A DNA stretch of 64,000 bases from Arenibacter sp. P308M17. GTDB taxonomy: Bacteria; Bacteroidota; Bacteroidia; Flavobacteriales; Flavobacteriaceae. This document shows positions 17,697 to 25,329 of this stretch, one piece after another. The position numbers were made by a program, and so were the translations under genes. Positions within the stretch are counted from its first letter, which is position 1; every line of letters starts with the position of its first letter. The stretch covers positions 124,001-188,000 of the forward strand of contig NZ_QVON01000003.1 of the NCBI RefSeq assembly GCF_003426735.1, written 5' to 3'. The notes below the pieces were generated by a model. It ran no database searches, was not told where the DNA came from, and saw only the letters and a list, made by a program, of their open reading frames with translations.

Positions 17697-18830
17697 CTAT
17701 CTGATCAAGACCTTATTGTTTTCAATTAGATATTCAATTTTATGGGTGTCATTGAAATAACTGAGCACCTTTTCCACCTCAACATTGTCAAAACTTGCAT
17801 TAAAAATCTCCTGGCCCAGTTCCGTATTGGTGTTTTCAATTTCAATATTATAATGGCGCTCCAATTTGGTCAAGATGCTGTTAAATGTCAGGTCCCTGAA
17901 TACCAAATGCCCTTGCATCCAAGAGGTGTATAAACTGGCATTTACCTCATTGACCGTGATACTGTCCGAATTTTGCTTGTAAGATCCCTTTTGCCCTGGG
18001 GACAGTTCTACCACATCCCCTTCTATCCGATCCTTTTTGTTCAGGTTCACACTGCCTTCAACCAACACCACATCTATATACTCATCCTCAATATAGGCCG
18101 AGACATTAAATTGGGTACCCAGCACCCTTACTTCCAAATCATCCACATTCACTATAAAAGGGTTGGATGCATTCTTAGCTACATCAAAATACGCCTCCCC
18201 GGAAAGAAATACCTTTCGTGGACCTTCACTTAAAAAATCTACGGGATATCTTAATGAACTCCCCGCATTTAGATGTACCATAGTCCCGTCCGACAGTTGG
18301 ATCTGAAATTTTTTTCCCTTGGGTATTTTTAAAGTATTAAAAACCAATGCTGTCTTTTCAGCTGCCTTGGAGTAGCTGATCTGATTCTGATTTTGGGTTC
18401 CTATAACATTCCCTTTGGAGTCCTTGACTTCTATGGTTCCATTAACATCAATGGTTTGTATGGTACCATTGTCCAATTGCAGGGTGATAATTTCATCCTT
18501 GGGAACCAGTACGTTCCGGTCCTTATTTGTAAGTAAACTTTGTTGATAGAGGTACCCCAAGGCCAATAATAATACCATCGCCGCCGCATACCTTGACCAA
18601 TTGGGGAACAGCTTTTTAACGGGCTTTTCATGACCACCTATCTGTTGGCTTACCTTGTTATAGGCTTGGTCAAGATTACTCTTTAAAGTGGCCAGGTTAA
18701 GATCGTGATAATCCCGAACATAGGACTCAAGTATGGCTTGGTTTTTGGGATCCTTCAACCAGCTTCTTAGCTCTAGAATTTCATTTTCGGTTATCGTACC
18801 AAGAACCAGTTTTGTTATATTTTTTTTCAT
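17697..18830 (-). CDS. FecR-family anti-sigma factor
   Basis: The start at 18830 (MKKNITKLVLGTITENE) is preferred over 18845, giving 377 residues. A cytoplasmic N-terminal helical domain (TENEILELRSWLKDP) precedes one transmembrane helix (about 82-99, AAAMVLLLALGYLYQ). The periplasmic FecR domain contains LKIPKGKKFQIQLSDGTMVHLNAGSSLRYP and GEAYFDVAKN. A C-terminal DUF4974-like segment (LVFRDLTFNSILTKLERHYN) follows. It would hold the adjacent ECF sigma factor inactive until the SusC STN domain signals substrate. It is transcribed with susC and divergently from the sigma gene. Confidence 0.93.
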   Translation of the reverse strand: MKKNITKLVLGTITENEILELRSWLKDPKNQAILESYVRDYHDLNLATLKSNLDQAYNKVSQQIGGHEKPVKKLFPNWSRYAAAMVLLLALGYLYQQSLLTNKDRNVLVPKDEIITLQLDNGTIQTIDVNGTIEVKDSKGNVIGTQNQNQISYSKAAEKTALVFNTLKIPKGKKFQIQLSDGTMVHLNAGSSLRYPVDFLSEGPRKVFLSGEAYFDVAKNASNPFIVNVDDLEVRVLGTQFNVSAYIEDEYIDVVLVEGSVNLNKKDRIEGDVVELSPGQKGSYKQNSDSITVNEVNASLYTSWMQGHLVFRDLTFNSILTKLERHYNIEIENTNTELGQEIFNASFDNVEVEKVLSYFNDTHKIEYLIENNKVLIR

Positions 18831-18998
18831 TATATTTTGCCACATTTACACTGGTGCAGTGATTCTTTCAAAACCACCTTTGTTACACATTACATAATCA
18901 ATACTGTAAAAAATTACAAAACCCTTAAAAGGAATTAAAAAAAAATTTGATATTCGCACTAATTGTATAAAAATCAACCCATTCAACACCCAGTTATA

Positions 18999-19556
18999 AT
19001 GAGTGAAATTGAGGCAGTAATTGCCATGAAAAAGGGAAACCGGAGTGCTTTCAGGGATCTATTCAACAGGTTTTATGACCGACTTGTAGCGTATATCTCT
19101 ACCTATACCCATGATAATGTACAATCCGAGGATATTGTACAACATGCCTTTATCCGGTTTTGGGAAGATAGGGCCAAATTGGACGAAACCAAATCCCCAA
19201 AAGCGTACCTCTATGCCATTGCCTACAACAGATATATAGATACCGTTAAAAAGGCGAAAAAACAGGAAAAACTTTTGGGTCAAATCTGGGAACGTGCTTT
19301 GGTGGACAGAATTCAGGAAGACTCGGATGTCCTGGAAGAGCGCATCCAGAAAATGAAGCAGGTAATCGATTCCCTGCCCCCGAAATGCAAGGAAATTATA
19401 ATGTTGAATAAAATTCAAGGGGTAAAATACAAGGACATTGCCGAACAAATGGGAATTTCCGTAAAAACAGTGGAATCACAAATGCGGATCGCATTTACCA
19501 AAATAAGGGAGGCCTTTAAGGAAGACCCCGCCCTTCTGTTTATACTATTAAAGTGA
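18999..19556 (+). CDS. ECF-type RNA polymerase sigma factor
   Basis: The ATG at 18999 (MSEIEAVIAMKKGNRSAFRD) fits the family better than the upstream start at 18963 and gives 185 residues. Region 2 contains RLVAYISTYTHDNVQSEDIVQHAFIRFWED and the DNA-melting segment SPKAYLYAIAYNRYID. Region 4 contains LPPKCKEIIMLNKIQG and the helix-turn-helix KYKDIAEQMGISVKTVESQM. It is a FecI/RpoE-type sigma factor and most likely activates the divergent fecR-susC-susD-sulfatase operon. Divergence from fecR is unusual, because the sigma and anti-sigma genes are normally in one operon. Confidence 0.92.
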   Translation: MSEIEAVIAMKKGNRSAFRDLFNRFYDRLVAYISTYTHDNVQSEDIVQHAFIRFWEDRAKLDETKSPKAYLYAIAYNRYIDTVKKAKKQEKLLGQIWERALVDRIQEDSDVLEERIQKMKQVIDSLPPKCKEIIMLNKIQGVKYKDIAEQMGISVKTVESQMRIAFTKIREAFKEDPALLFILLK

Positions 19557-19573
19557 TGTTCTACTTTGTATAG

Positions 19574-19594
19574 TTCTGGGAGCATATCCCAGAA
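19574..19594. terminator. Perfect 8-bp stem-loop between convergent genes
   Basis: TTCTGGGA-GCATA-TCCCAGAA is a perfect stem-loop 18 nt after the sigma factor stop codon and upstream of the convergent methyltransferase stop. There is no T-run, so it may act as an mRNA 3'-end stabiliser or a weak bidirectional terminator. Confidence 0.45.
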
Positions 19595-19752
19595 GCTACT
19601 AACTTGAATGGCCTTGTACGTTATTGTAATAATAGTCAAGAAGAAGCTTTAATGTTAGATATTAGAATTGAGATACTAGATGCTAGAAATTTTGACATGC
19701 CAACTTAACATTACATAGTTACCTTGGATGAAAATTTTTATCCAAAGGATCT

Positions 19753-20385
19753 TTATCCATTTTTCTTGCAAATAACTTTCCAAAATTTCTCAGCAGGCTT
19801 ATTTCCTTTACTATTTAAGGGTTCATTTATTTCTTCGGCTACCTTCAGTCCAAATGCTCCAAATTCTTTTTCCAAAGAATTGAAGTCATAAAAAAATAGT
19901 GCTACCCCGTGTTTGGTGAGGTAGGTATTACTACTGATTTTCCCACCTTTTCCATAACGGGCATCATTTATTGAAAGCATAATAAAGACCATAATACCAT
20001 TATCCTCAAGTTGATCATAACAGTCCTGGATCAATTTTGCACGCTCATTTTTTTTCAATAGATGAATTAGGGCATAGCAAAAAATACCGTGGTACCTTTC
20101 TTTGCCAAATGGCATATCAACAACAGATCCGTGATATAGTCTATACTCGCCTTTTATATGTTCTTTAGATATTTCAATGGCCGTTTTTGAAATTTCTATC
20201 CCCGTTACATCAAATCCATCTTCGATAAAGGTTTTTGCATTTCTGCCATAGCCAAAACCGGGAATTAGAATTTTATTAATGTTGTTTTCCCGAAATAAGG
20301 CTTTCACCGCCAAGGTGGTATCCGCAGGTTGCCATCCCCATATTGTTCTTTTACCCAAAAAATTAGATTCCCAAAATTCCTTCAT
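19753..20385 (-). CDS. Class I SAM-dependent methyltransferase
   Basis: The 210-residue cytoplasmic protein has the SAM-binding motif I in ILIPGFGYGRNAKTFIEDG, the acidic ribose contact in DVTGIEIS, and motif II-IV like segments YHGSVVDMPF and YHGIFCYALIHLL. This is a methyltransferase of the type 11/25 or tellurite-resistance-like group. No substrate-specific domain is visible. It lies 13 bp after a small gene on the same strand and is probably cotranscribed with it. Function beyond methyl transfer is not assignable. Confidence 0.85.
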   Translation of the reverse strand: MKEFWESNFLGKRTIWGWQPADTTLAVKALFRENNINKILIPGFGYGRNAKTFIEDGFDVTGIEISKTAIEISKEHIKGEYRLYHGSVVDMPFGKERYHGIFCYALIHLLKKNERAKLIQDCYDQLEDNGIMVFIMLSINDARYGKGGKISSNTYLTKHGVALFFYDFNSLEKEFGAFGLKVAEEINEPLNSKGNKPAEKFWKVICKKNG

Positions 20386-20398
20386 AACTTTCTATTAT

Positions 20399-20644
20399 TT
20401 AGTGGCATGTTTTGTCTTCCAAAATGTGGCACTCATATCCGTTTTTATTTATAAGTGAAATAATATGCTGTACGTTAATTGTGGCTCCCTCAACACGTAA
20501 AATACTATGATCACAAGGGTAGTTTACTATTGGTGCCTCTAAATCAAAATGGATCTGCAAATCCAAAAAATACGTTTTAAGCTCTTCTATCATTTGCTTT
20601 GCAAGCACTTGATTTGGGATGTTGGTAGTGAATACTTCTATCAT
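20399..20644 (-). CDS. Small hypothetical protein, HMA-like fold possible
   Basis: The 81-residue product has an alternating strand/helix pattern (IEVFTTNI, then ANQMIEELKTYF-like helix, DLQIHFDL, INVQHIISLINKNGYECHILED) that resembles the ferredoxin-like fold of heavy-metal-associated domains. It lacks the usual CxxC and instead has PCDHS and a C-terminal CH. It is followed 13 bp later by the methyltransferase gene. The GC-rich palindrome cluster 5' of it separates it from the flavoprotein gene. A sensor or folding-stable accessory role is speculation. Confidence 0.6.
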   Translation of the reverse strand: MIEVFTTNIPNQVLAKQMIEELKTYFLDLQIHFDLEAPIVNYPCDHSILRVEGATINVQHIISLINKNGYECHILEDKTCH

Positions 20645-20658
20645 AATATTAATTTTTA

Positions 20659-20727
20659 CCCCCTCGGGGCAGGCCTGCCTTTGTCGGCAGACAGGCCCGT
20701 CCGAACGGCAGGATCCCTTATGTGGGA
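20659..20727. repeat. Cluster of GC-rich REP-like palindromes, probable terminator
   Basis: This short region stacks several hairpins: CCCCTCGGGG, CCTGCCTTTGTCGGCAGACAGG and ATCCCTTATGTGGGAT. It starts immediately after the stop codon of the flavoprotein gene (minus strand) and ends just before the small 81-residue gene. The palindromes resemble units near 10286, 22361, 22527 and 23504. It probably ends flavoprotein transcription. Confidence 0.5.
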
Positions 20728-21633
20728 TTAAAAATGTTCTTTGGTCAATTCGGCGTTGACCATTGCCCCGGCAAGATTTCCACTGGCAACGGCAGCAGCC
20801 ACGGAACGCATCCTTGTGGAATTGTCGCCACAGGCATAAATGCCCGCTATGGTTGTCTGTTGAAACTCATTCACTTTGATATAGCCCTGCTCTGTCAATT
20901 CACAGCCCAAGGAAACCGGTATGTCGGAATTTTGAGAAAAGGGAAGTCCGGCATAAATGGCATCAAAGGCTAGTTTTTTCCCATTGCTAAATAGGACCTT
21001 TTGGAGGTGGCCATCCTGATGTTCTATTCCCGCAACTTCGGTTTCAATGACAGCTATCCGATGTGATTTCAGTTTTACCAATTGTTCAGAAGTGAAATCC
21101 GCCTTAGCGGTCGTCAGAATGCTTATGTCATCCGTAAGGTTGTTCACCAGTGATGCCAAATGAAAAGCACGTTCACCATTGGCCATAATAGCTGTTTTCT
21201 TATTTCGAAATTCATAGCCGTGACAATAGGGACAGTGAATCATTGAAATTCCCCAACATGCTTCAAAACCTTTAATCTTTGGGATCAGATCTTTTATCCC
21301 GGTAGCAATAATGAGTTTTTGGGCTGTAACTACATTACCTGATTGCGTGGTAATTGAGAAGCCATTTTTATTTTTTTCCGCACTCAATGCAAGATCGTTA
21401 ACAAAATCTACGGTCTTGTATTGCAACAGCTGTTCTTTGGCAATTGCCGTTATTTGATGGGGTGGGACGCCATCTTGGGTAATAAAATTATGGGATTGGG
21501 GTGTCTGCCTGTTACAGGGCAGGCCACTATCTATGATCAACACTTTTCTCAGGGAACGTCCCAGTGCCATTGCTGCAGAAAGGCCGGCATAACTTCCGCC
21601 AATGATAATTACTTCAAAATTTTTAGTTCGCAT
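20728..21633 (-). CDS. NAD(P)/FAD oxidoreductase, thioredoxin-reductase-like
   Basis: The 301-residue protein has the FAD motif IIIGGSYAGLSAAMALGRS (9-27), the redox pair in HCPYCHGYE (C134 and C137), the NAD-binding segment NKKTAIMANGERAFHLA, and the C-terminal FAD contact IYACGDNSTRMRSVAAAVASG. It is shorter at the ends than housekeeping TrxB, and its CPYC motif with following HGYE is typical of a thioredoxin-reductase-like subgroup with unknown partners. A TetR gene lies just upstream on the same strand, and the two upstream regions share a 17-bp motif, so it is probably the regulated target. Confidence 0.88.
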   Translation of the reverse strand: MRTKNFEVIIIGGSYAGLSAAMALGRSLRKVLIIDSGLPCNRQTPQSHNFITQDGVPPHQITAIAKEQLLQYKTVDFVNDLALSAEKNKNGFSITTQSGNVVTAQKLIIATGIKDLIPKIKGFEACWGISMIHCPYCHGYEFRNKKTAIMANGERAFHLASLVNNLTDDISILTTAKADFTSEQLVKLKSHRIAVIETEVAGIEHQDGHLQKVLFSNGKKLAFDAIYAGLPFSQNSDIPVSLGCELTEQGYIKVNEFQQTTIAGIYACGDNSTRMRSVAAAVASGNLAGAMVNAELTKEHF

Positions 21634-21652
21634 TGTTTTTAAATTTAATTTG

Positions 21653-21669
21653 TCTCAAAAATGTGACAT
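21653..21669 (+). promoter_or_regulatory. Candidate TetR operator upstream of the flavoprotein gene
   Basis: TCTCAAAAATGTGACAT lies 20 nt upstream of the flavoprotein start. It matches TCTCAAATGTGTGACAT (22266-22282), upstream of the TetR gene, at 15 of 17 positions in the same orientation relative to both genes. The core ATGT-G-ACAT is palindromic. Confidence 0.5.
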
Positions 21670-21685
21670 ATTGTTGTAAATTTTT

Positions 21686-22240
21686 TTAAGGTGCTATAGC
21701 TTTTATATAGGAGGTCCATGCAAGGTCCTTGATTTCCTCCATACTTTTGGTTGTGACTTCCCTTGCATTTACCGTACTCTCAATTATTCCGGAATGCAAA
21801 ACCTGTATCCATTCGGGTGACATTGCCGGATTTACTTTTCTGTCTTTCTGTAATTCGATAATAATATGCTGAAATTGGTTATAGATATAATCGTAATCCG
21901 CACAATTTTTATTGTTAGGGGTATGCTTGTGATCTTTGTCTTGGTGCAGTTTATAAAAAACTGAATATTTTGCCCCACATTCAATGCCTGCATAGAGCAT
22001 GCGTTCCAGTTGGGTATAGGCATCATTGCTACTTTGAATGGCCGCTATCATTGCTTTCTTGCAACTCGATTCTATGGCCTGCCTACAGATGGCCACCAGT
22101 TCGTTACGATCCTTAAAGTAACGGTGCAAGGTCCTTCTGGTCACATTCGCATTATCCGCCACCTTTTGCAAAGGGGCCGACAAATCTTCATTGAAGATCC
22201 TGATCGCAGATTCTATGATTCGTTTTTTTGTATCTGTCAT
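21686..22240 (-). CDS. TetR-family transcriptional regulator
   Basis: The ATG at 22240 (MTDTKKRIIESAIRIFNED) is chosen over an upstream TTG at 22252, giving 184 residues. The N-terminal helix-turn-helix reads LQKVADNANVTRRTLHRYFKDRNELVAI. The C-terminal ligand domain is helical and not recognised. It lies 52 bp upstream of the thioredoxin-reductase-like gene on the same strand. A near-identical palindromic motif precedes both genes, which suggests autoregulation and control of the flavoprotein. The inducer is unknown. Confidence 0.9.
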   Translation of the reverse strand: MTDTKKRIIESAIRIFNEDLSAPLQKVADNANVTRRTLHRYFKDRNELVAICRQAIESSCKKAMIAAIQSSNDAYTQLERMLYAGIECGAKYSVFYKLHQDKDHKHTPNNKNCADYDYIYNQFQHIIIELQKDRKVNPAMSPEWIQVLHSGIIESTVNAREVTTKSMEEIKDLAWTSYIKAIAP

Positions 22241-22265
22241 AAGATGAGGCAAAGATACAAATATT

Positions 22266-22282
22266 TCTCAAATGTGTGACAT
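22266..22282 (+). promoter_or_regulatory. Candidate TetR autoregulatory operator
   Basis: TCTCAAATGTGTGACAT lies 26 nt upstream of the TetR start. Its core AATGT-GTG-ACATT is an inverted repeat, and the full motif matches the copy at 21653-21669 at 15 of 17 bases. A TATCTTTG -7-like box on the minus strand (22250-22257) is adjacent. Confidence 0.5.
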
Positions 22283-22360
22283 TTTTTATTTTATCTTTTC
22301 TCTTCATCGATTTCAACAAACAAAACCAGTTTATATTAAATGAAATAACCTCTCTACTCC

Positions 22361-22435
22361 ACGCCCGAACGGGCTGTTCGGTACGGGCGGGCGGTCGAAG
22401 TGACTATCAATAGTCCGGTCGAGCGGAGTCGAGAC
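22361..22435. repeat. GC-rich palindromic repeats
   Basis: This block has an imperfect hairpin CGCCCGAACGGGCTGTTCGG with TACGGGCG, then the perfect palindrome GACTAT-CA-ATAGTC (22402-22415) nested in TCGAAGTGACTATCAATAGT and CCGGTCGA. Its composition resembles the REP-like units elsewhere in the window. It lies in the gap upstream of tetR. Confidence 0.45.
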
Positions 22436-22465
22436 CTGAATTCAATGACCAAACATTACAGCACC

Positions 22466-22638
22466 TGACAAAATTTAATTTCACTAGGTTTTCCTCAATT
22501 TCTCACCCCGACCCTAAAGCCCGCCTGTCCGCCCGTTCCGGTACGGACGGGAACGAAGTAATTGGGCAGGGGAGAAATCAAGGAAAATCAGGATCCCTTT
22601 AGGGTTTGGGTAAAACTGATTTTCCGTGAAATTTTGTG
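22466..22638. repeat. Dispersed repeat, copy 2 (reverse orientation), with palindrome insert
   Basis: Read on the minus strand this segment follows copy 1 at 10491-10658 block by block, with ends TGACAAAATTTAATTTCAC and GTGAAATTTTGTGA. Relative to copy 1 it carries about 27 extra bases (the GTCCGTACCGG palindrome) at the position between TTCGTTC and GGCGGGC. That suggests a REP-like palindrome inserted into, or was lost from, the element. There is no coding capacity. Confidence 0.6.
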
Positions 22639-22761
22639 AATACGATTTTTGTGCGGTTCTTAAACCAAACATACATAACATAACACTAGGAATCGTATTA
22701 CTTTTGGTTGACAAGGATAACCCATACAATTCCGATCTATTATATGTTTATAGCCAGTGCT

Positions 22762-23376
22762 TTAAGATTGTAGTATTGGGAGAAATTGGCCCTCAAGATG
22801 TTTTTTATAGCGTTCTTTATACGTATCTATGCGGTCCTGGGTCACGTTCTTTTCCAATTCATGAAAATGGATACCATCCATTCGTTCCAGGGATAAAAAG
22901 GCGTTCATTCTATGGAATCCGAACAATACCCCATCGTCCACGCTGGTTTGGTCAAAAAATTCCCCCGGTAGGGTAAAAGCGGTATCCGGGGCATTCCAAG
23001 TAGTAGTGCCCATATACTTTCTGTCATGCAGCAAACCCCCGGTACCATAGTTTATAGATGGATTATCGCTTTTTCGTCCGTCACTATAGTACATCCCCTT
23101 TCTATGGCCTGCCGTAAATACAAGGTCTACATATTTCTTAAGACCATACGGCATTCCAAACCACCAAACCGGAAAGTGGTAGATAATGACATCCGCCCAT
23201 ACATACTTACCAACTTCTTCGTTTAAATCATAGGCTTCATTGATATCGGTTGTTTTTAGTTCAAAACCGTTTTCCGGAACAAAGAATTCCTTGTCCAACT
23301 CCAACAAGGTACTATTGAATTTGCCTCCCGAATGTCCAAACTGCTGCCCTCCGTTAATCGAAAATATTTTTTTCAT
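22762..23376 (-). CDS. MdaB-like NAD(P)H quinone reductase
   Basis: The 204-residue flavodoxin-fold protein starts MKKIFSINGGQQFGHSGGKFN, where the phosphate-binding loop for FMN/FAD lies. YHFPVWWFGMPYGLKKYVDLVF is the family signature, and the TTWNAPDTAF segment follows. It belongs to the MdaB/NQO1 group, which reduces quinones by two electrons and protects against oxidative stress. The LysR gene is divergent with a 292-bp gap, a common arrangement for this enzyme, so LysR-controlled induction is likely. Confidence 0.88.
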   Translation of the reverse strand: MKKIFSINGGQQFGHSGGKFNSTLLELDKEFFVPENGFELKTTDINEAYDLNEEVGKYVWADVIIYHFPVWWFGMPYGLKKYVDLVFTAGHRKGMYYSDGRKSDNPSINYGTGGLLHDRKYMGTTTWNAPDTAFTLPGEFFDQTSVDDGVLFGFHRMNAFLSLERMDGIHFHELEKNVTQDRIDTYKERYKKHLEGQFLPILQS

Positions 23377-23503
23377 TTATTTAAAAATTTTTATTAATCT
23401 AAAAATGAGAGTAATAAATATTTTCTGCATAAATCAACCGCTACGCTTTACTCACGGACATATTATTTTTATTGTGTTCGTGAACCTTTCGGTTTCGCAT
23501 AAA

Positions 23504-23519
23504 CCTGCCTGCCGGCAGG
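23504..23519. repeat. CCTGCCGGCAGG palindrome
   Basis: The perfect 12-bp palindrome CCTGCCGGCAGG (23508-23519) preceded by CCTG is a short REP-like unit in the mdaB-lysR divergent gap. Nearby at 23564-23576 the sequence ATGCTCATTTCAT is identical to 10403-10415, where a palindromic unit also lies just upstream. Confidence 0.4.
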
Positions 23520-23641
23520 AAATTTAATTGTTTTGGTCGGCATGCAAAAAATTAATTTTGTTTATGCTCATTTCATATCCTTATTTATTGTCAGGTACAA
23601 ATTTCTATCATCTATTATTATTATCAAAATAACTTAAATTG

Positions 23642-23649
23642 TATATTTG
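23642..23649 (+). promoter_or_regulatory. Bacteroidota -7 box (TATATTTG) of the LysR gene
   Basis: TATATTTG matches TAnnTTTG and lies 20 nt upstream of the ATG at 23669. This position makes the upstream TTG start at 23639 impossible if the box is used. Confidence 0.45.
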
Positions 23650-23668
23650 TATCATAATTATAATAATT

Positions 23669-24580
23669 ATGCAATGGAATCTAGAATGGTTAAGAACCTT
23701 TAAGGCGATTTATGAAAACGGAACCTTGTCCGCTGCCGCCCATGAATTATTCATCTCACAACCCGGAGTAAGCCTTCACCTGAACACCCTTGAAGCCTAT
23801 GTAGGTTATAAATTATTTGACCGTTCGCCCAGAAAAATGGTACCGACGGAAAAAGGGAAAATGCTTTACAATTATATTCTTGAACCCCTAAAAAAATTGG
23901 GAGTAGCAGAACAGCATTTTCATAAGCGATCAACGCTTGAAAGGGCTACCATTAGTGTAGGGATGTGCTTTGAGACCTTTCAATATACTTTGGAAGAACA
24001 TATTCCCGACCTTTCCTTTAACCTCATCATCAAATTTGGAGAATATCCGCAAATGCAGCAAGATCTCGATAATGGTTTGTTGGATCTCATTGTTACGCCA
24101 CAGAAGGGCAATCAGAATAATCTAAAATATGAAGCCTTCTCAAAAGAGAGGGTCATTTTGGTGGCCGGCAAAGGAAATGATATTCAAGAATTGGAGCAAT
24201 TGTTGAGTGACAGGAATATGGACAAGGTTCGCAATTTTCTTAAACAACAACTTTGGTACAGTACGGCTGCCGACATGGAGCATTTGAAAAATTTCTGGTT
24301 GAAAAATTTTGGGGAACACCCGGATTTTAGTCCCAATTACATTGTGCCCAATATCAGTTCCATTATCCGATGTCTAAGCAAAGGTAGCGGTTTTTCGGTA
24401 GTACCCGATTTTCTCTGTAGGGATGCCATTAGCTCTGGAGAGATAAAGCCGGTATGGGAAGGGAATAATCCTCTGGAAAACACACTTTATTTTGGCACCA
24501 GAAAAAAAACGATGTACCAACCGGAACTGGAGCAATTGCAAAAAATCTTTAAGGAAAAATGGGAGGATGTTGGCGAATAA
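23669..24580 (+). CDS. LysR-family transcriptional regulator
   Basis: The start at 23669 (MQWNLEWLRTFKAIYENGTL) gives 303 residues and places the promoter box upstream. The N-terminal winged helix-turn-helix contains TLSAAAHELFISQPGVSLHLNTLEAYVGYKLFDRSPRKMVPTE, split over residues about 18-60. The C-terminal part is a periplasmic-binding-like effector domain with ISVGMCFETFQYTLEE and SIIRCLSKGSGFSVVPDFL. It is divergent from the MdaB-like gene and probably activates it in response to quinone or redox stress; this is inferred from arrangement. Confidence 0.9.
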   Translation: MQWNLEWLRTFKAIYENGTLSAAAHELFISQPGVSLHLNTLEAYVGYKLFDRSPRKMVPTEKGKMLYNYILEPLKKLGVAEQHFHKRSTLERATISVGMCFETFQYTLEEHIPDLSFNLIIKFGEYPQMQQDLDNGLLDLIVTPQKGNQNNLKYEAFSKERVILVAGKGNDIQELEQLLSDRNMDKVRNFLKQQLWYSTAADMEHLKNFWLKNFGEHPDFSPNYIVPNISSIIRCLSKGSGFSVVPDFLCRDAISSGEIKPVWEGNNPLENTLYFGTRKKTMYQPELEQLQKIFKEKWEDVGE

Positions 24581-24665
24581 GATTTTATGTCTTTAAAAAA
24601 AGGGTAATTGGTGATAAAGAATCCAATAAAGAGATATGGAAAAAATAACAAAATACCAAAACCAG

Positions 24666-24709
24666 GGCCCATCCCTTAAATAGTACAGAAATGCTCTAAA
24701 AGATGGGCC
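24666..24709. terminator. Weak bidirectional stem-loop candidate
   Basis: GGCCCATC (24666-24673) and GATGGGCC (24702-24709) are perfect inverted arms with a 28-nt loop between the convergent LysR and cysteine-rich-peptide genes. The loop is long and no T-run follows, so the call is tentative. Confidence 0.25.
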
Positions 24710-24741
24710 ATAGCATAAAAGGTCAAAGACTTAATCTATAA

Positions 24742-24984
24742 TTACTGGCACTCTGCGTAACAGGAAGCCATCATATCATTACACTCCTGAGGGGTAAACG
24801 AACCCCCGGCAATGCAGGCAGCAACCTCTGCATCGCAAAAGGCACAAGGAAAAGTAAGGGCCGTTTGTGTATCGGTATCGTTTATTAAGGCTTCCAATTC
24901 CCTATCTTGGTGGGAAGATGAGACAAATAACGTACCAAATAGGAATAGAGCAGGAAGGGCAAGTAAGAACTTTTTGTTTTTCAT
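24742..24984 (-). CDS. Small secreted six-cysteine protein
   Basis: The start at 24984 (MKNKKFLLALPALFLFGTLFVSSS) yields an 80-residue protein with a clear signal peptide. The upstream extension to 25089 looks untranslated. The mature part is acidic and ends in a compact region with cysteines at 47, 50, 57, 68, 75 and 79 (CAFC, AAC, EC, SC, EC). Six cysteines in 33 residues suggest three disulfides or a metal site. No family was recognised. A secreted peptide, an inhibitor, or a precursor peptide are all possible. It is convergent with the LysR gene and has no export or modification genes beside it. Confidence 0.65.
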   Translation of the reverse strand: MKNKKFLLALPALFLFGTLFVSSSHQDRELEALINDTDTQTALTFPCAFCDAEVAACIAGGSFTPQECNDMMASCYAECQ

Positions 24985-25329
24985 AATTATCTGATTTTCG
25001 TTTAACAAACTATTATACATTTTGTTAAGATATAAAAAAATCTTACTTTTTTTAAAGTAAATATCTTTCGCTGTCCCAATATTTATCACTCCAATACTTG
25101 AACTCCCTTAAACATTTCCAAAACACTCGTTGTAATGTTTTATACAACTATCTAAATGCCATTCAGGATAGTACGTTCATAAATATAATCCCACAAAGCC
25201 AGGACAATCCTACTTCAAGCAACCATCCAAAGCAATCATTTCTTCAACTGTTGGACTGCATTTCCAAAAGGCAATTTAATCCAAAGTGCTATCTTTAAAT
25301 TTTTATTTCAAGCCAAAGCACACAACATT
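24985..25329. other. Intergenic region with AT-rich palindrome, no gene seen
   Basis: The region separates the divergent cysteine-rich peptide and amidohydrolase genes and must hold both promoters. TTACTTT-TTTT-AAAGTAA (25043-25060) is a perfect AT-rich inverted repeat, about 60 nt upstream of the peptide gene. No consensus TAnnTTTG box was found. Confidence 0.4.
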
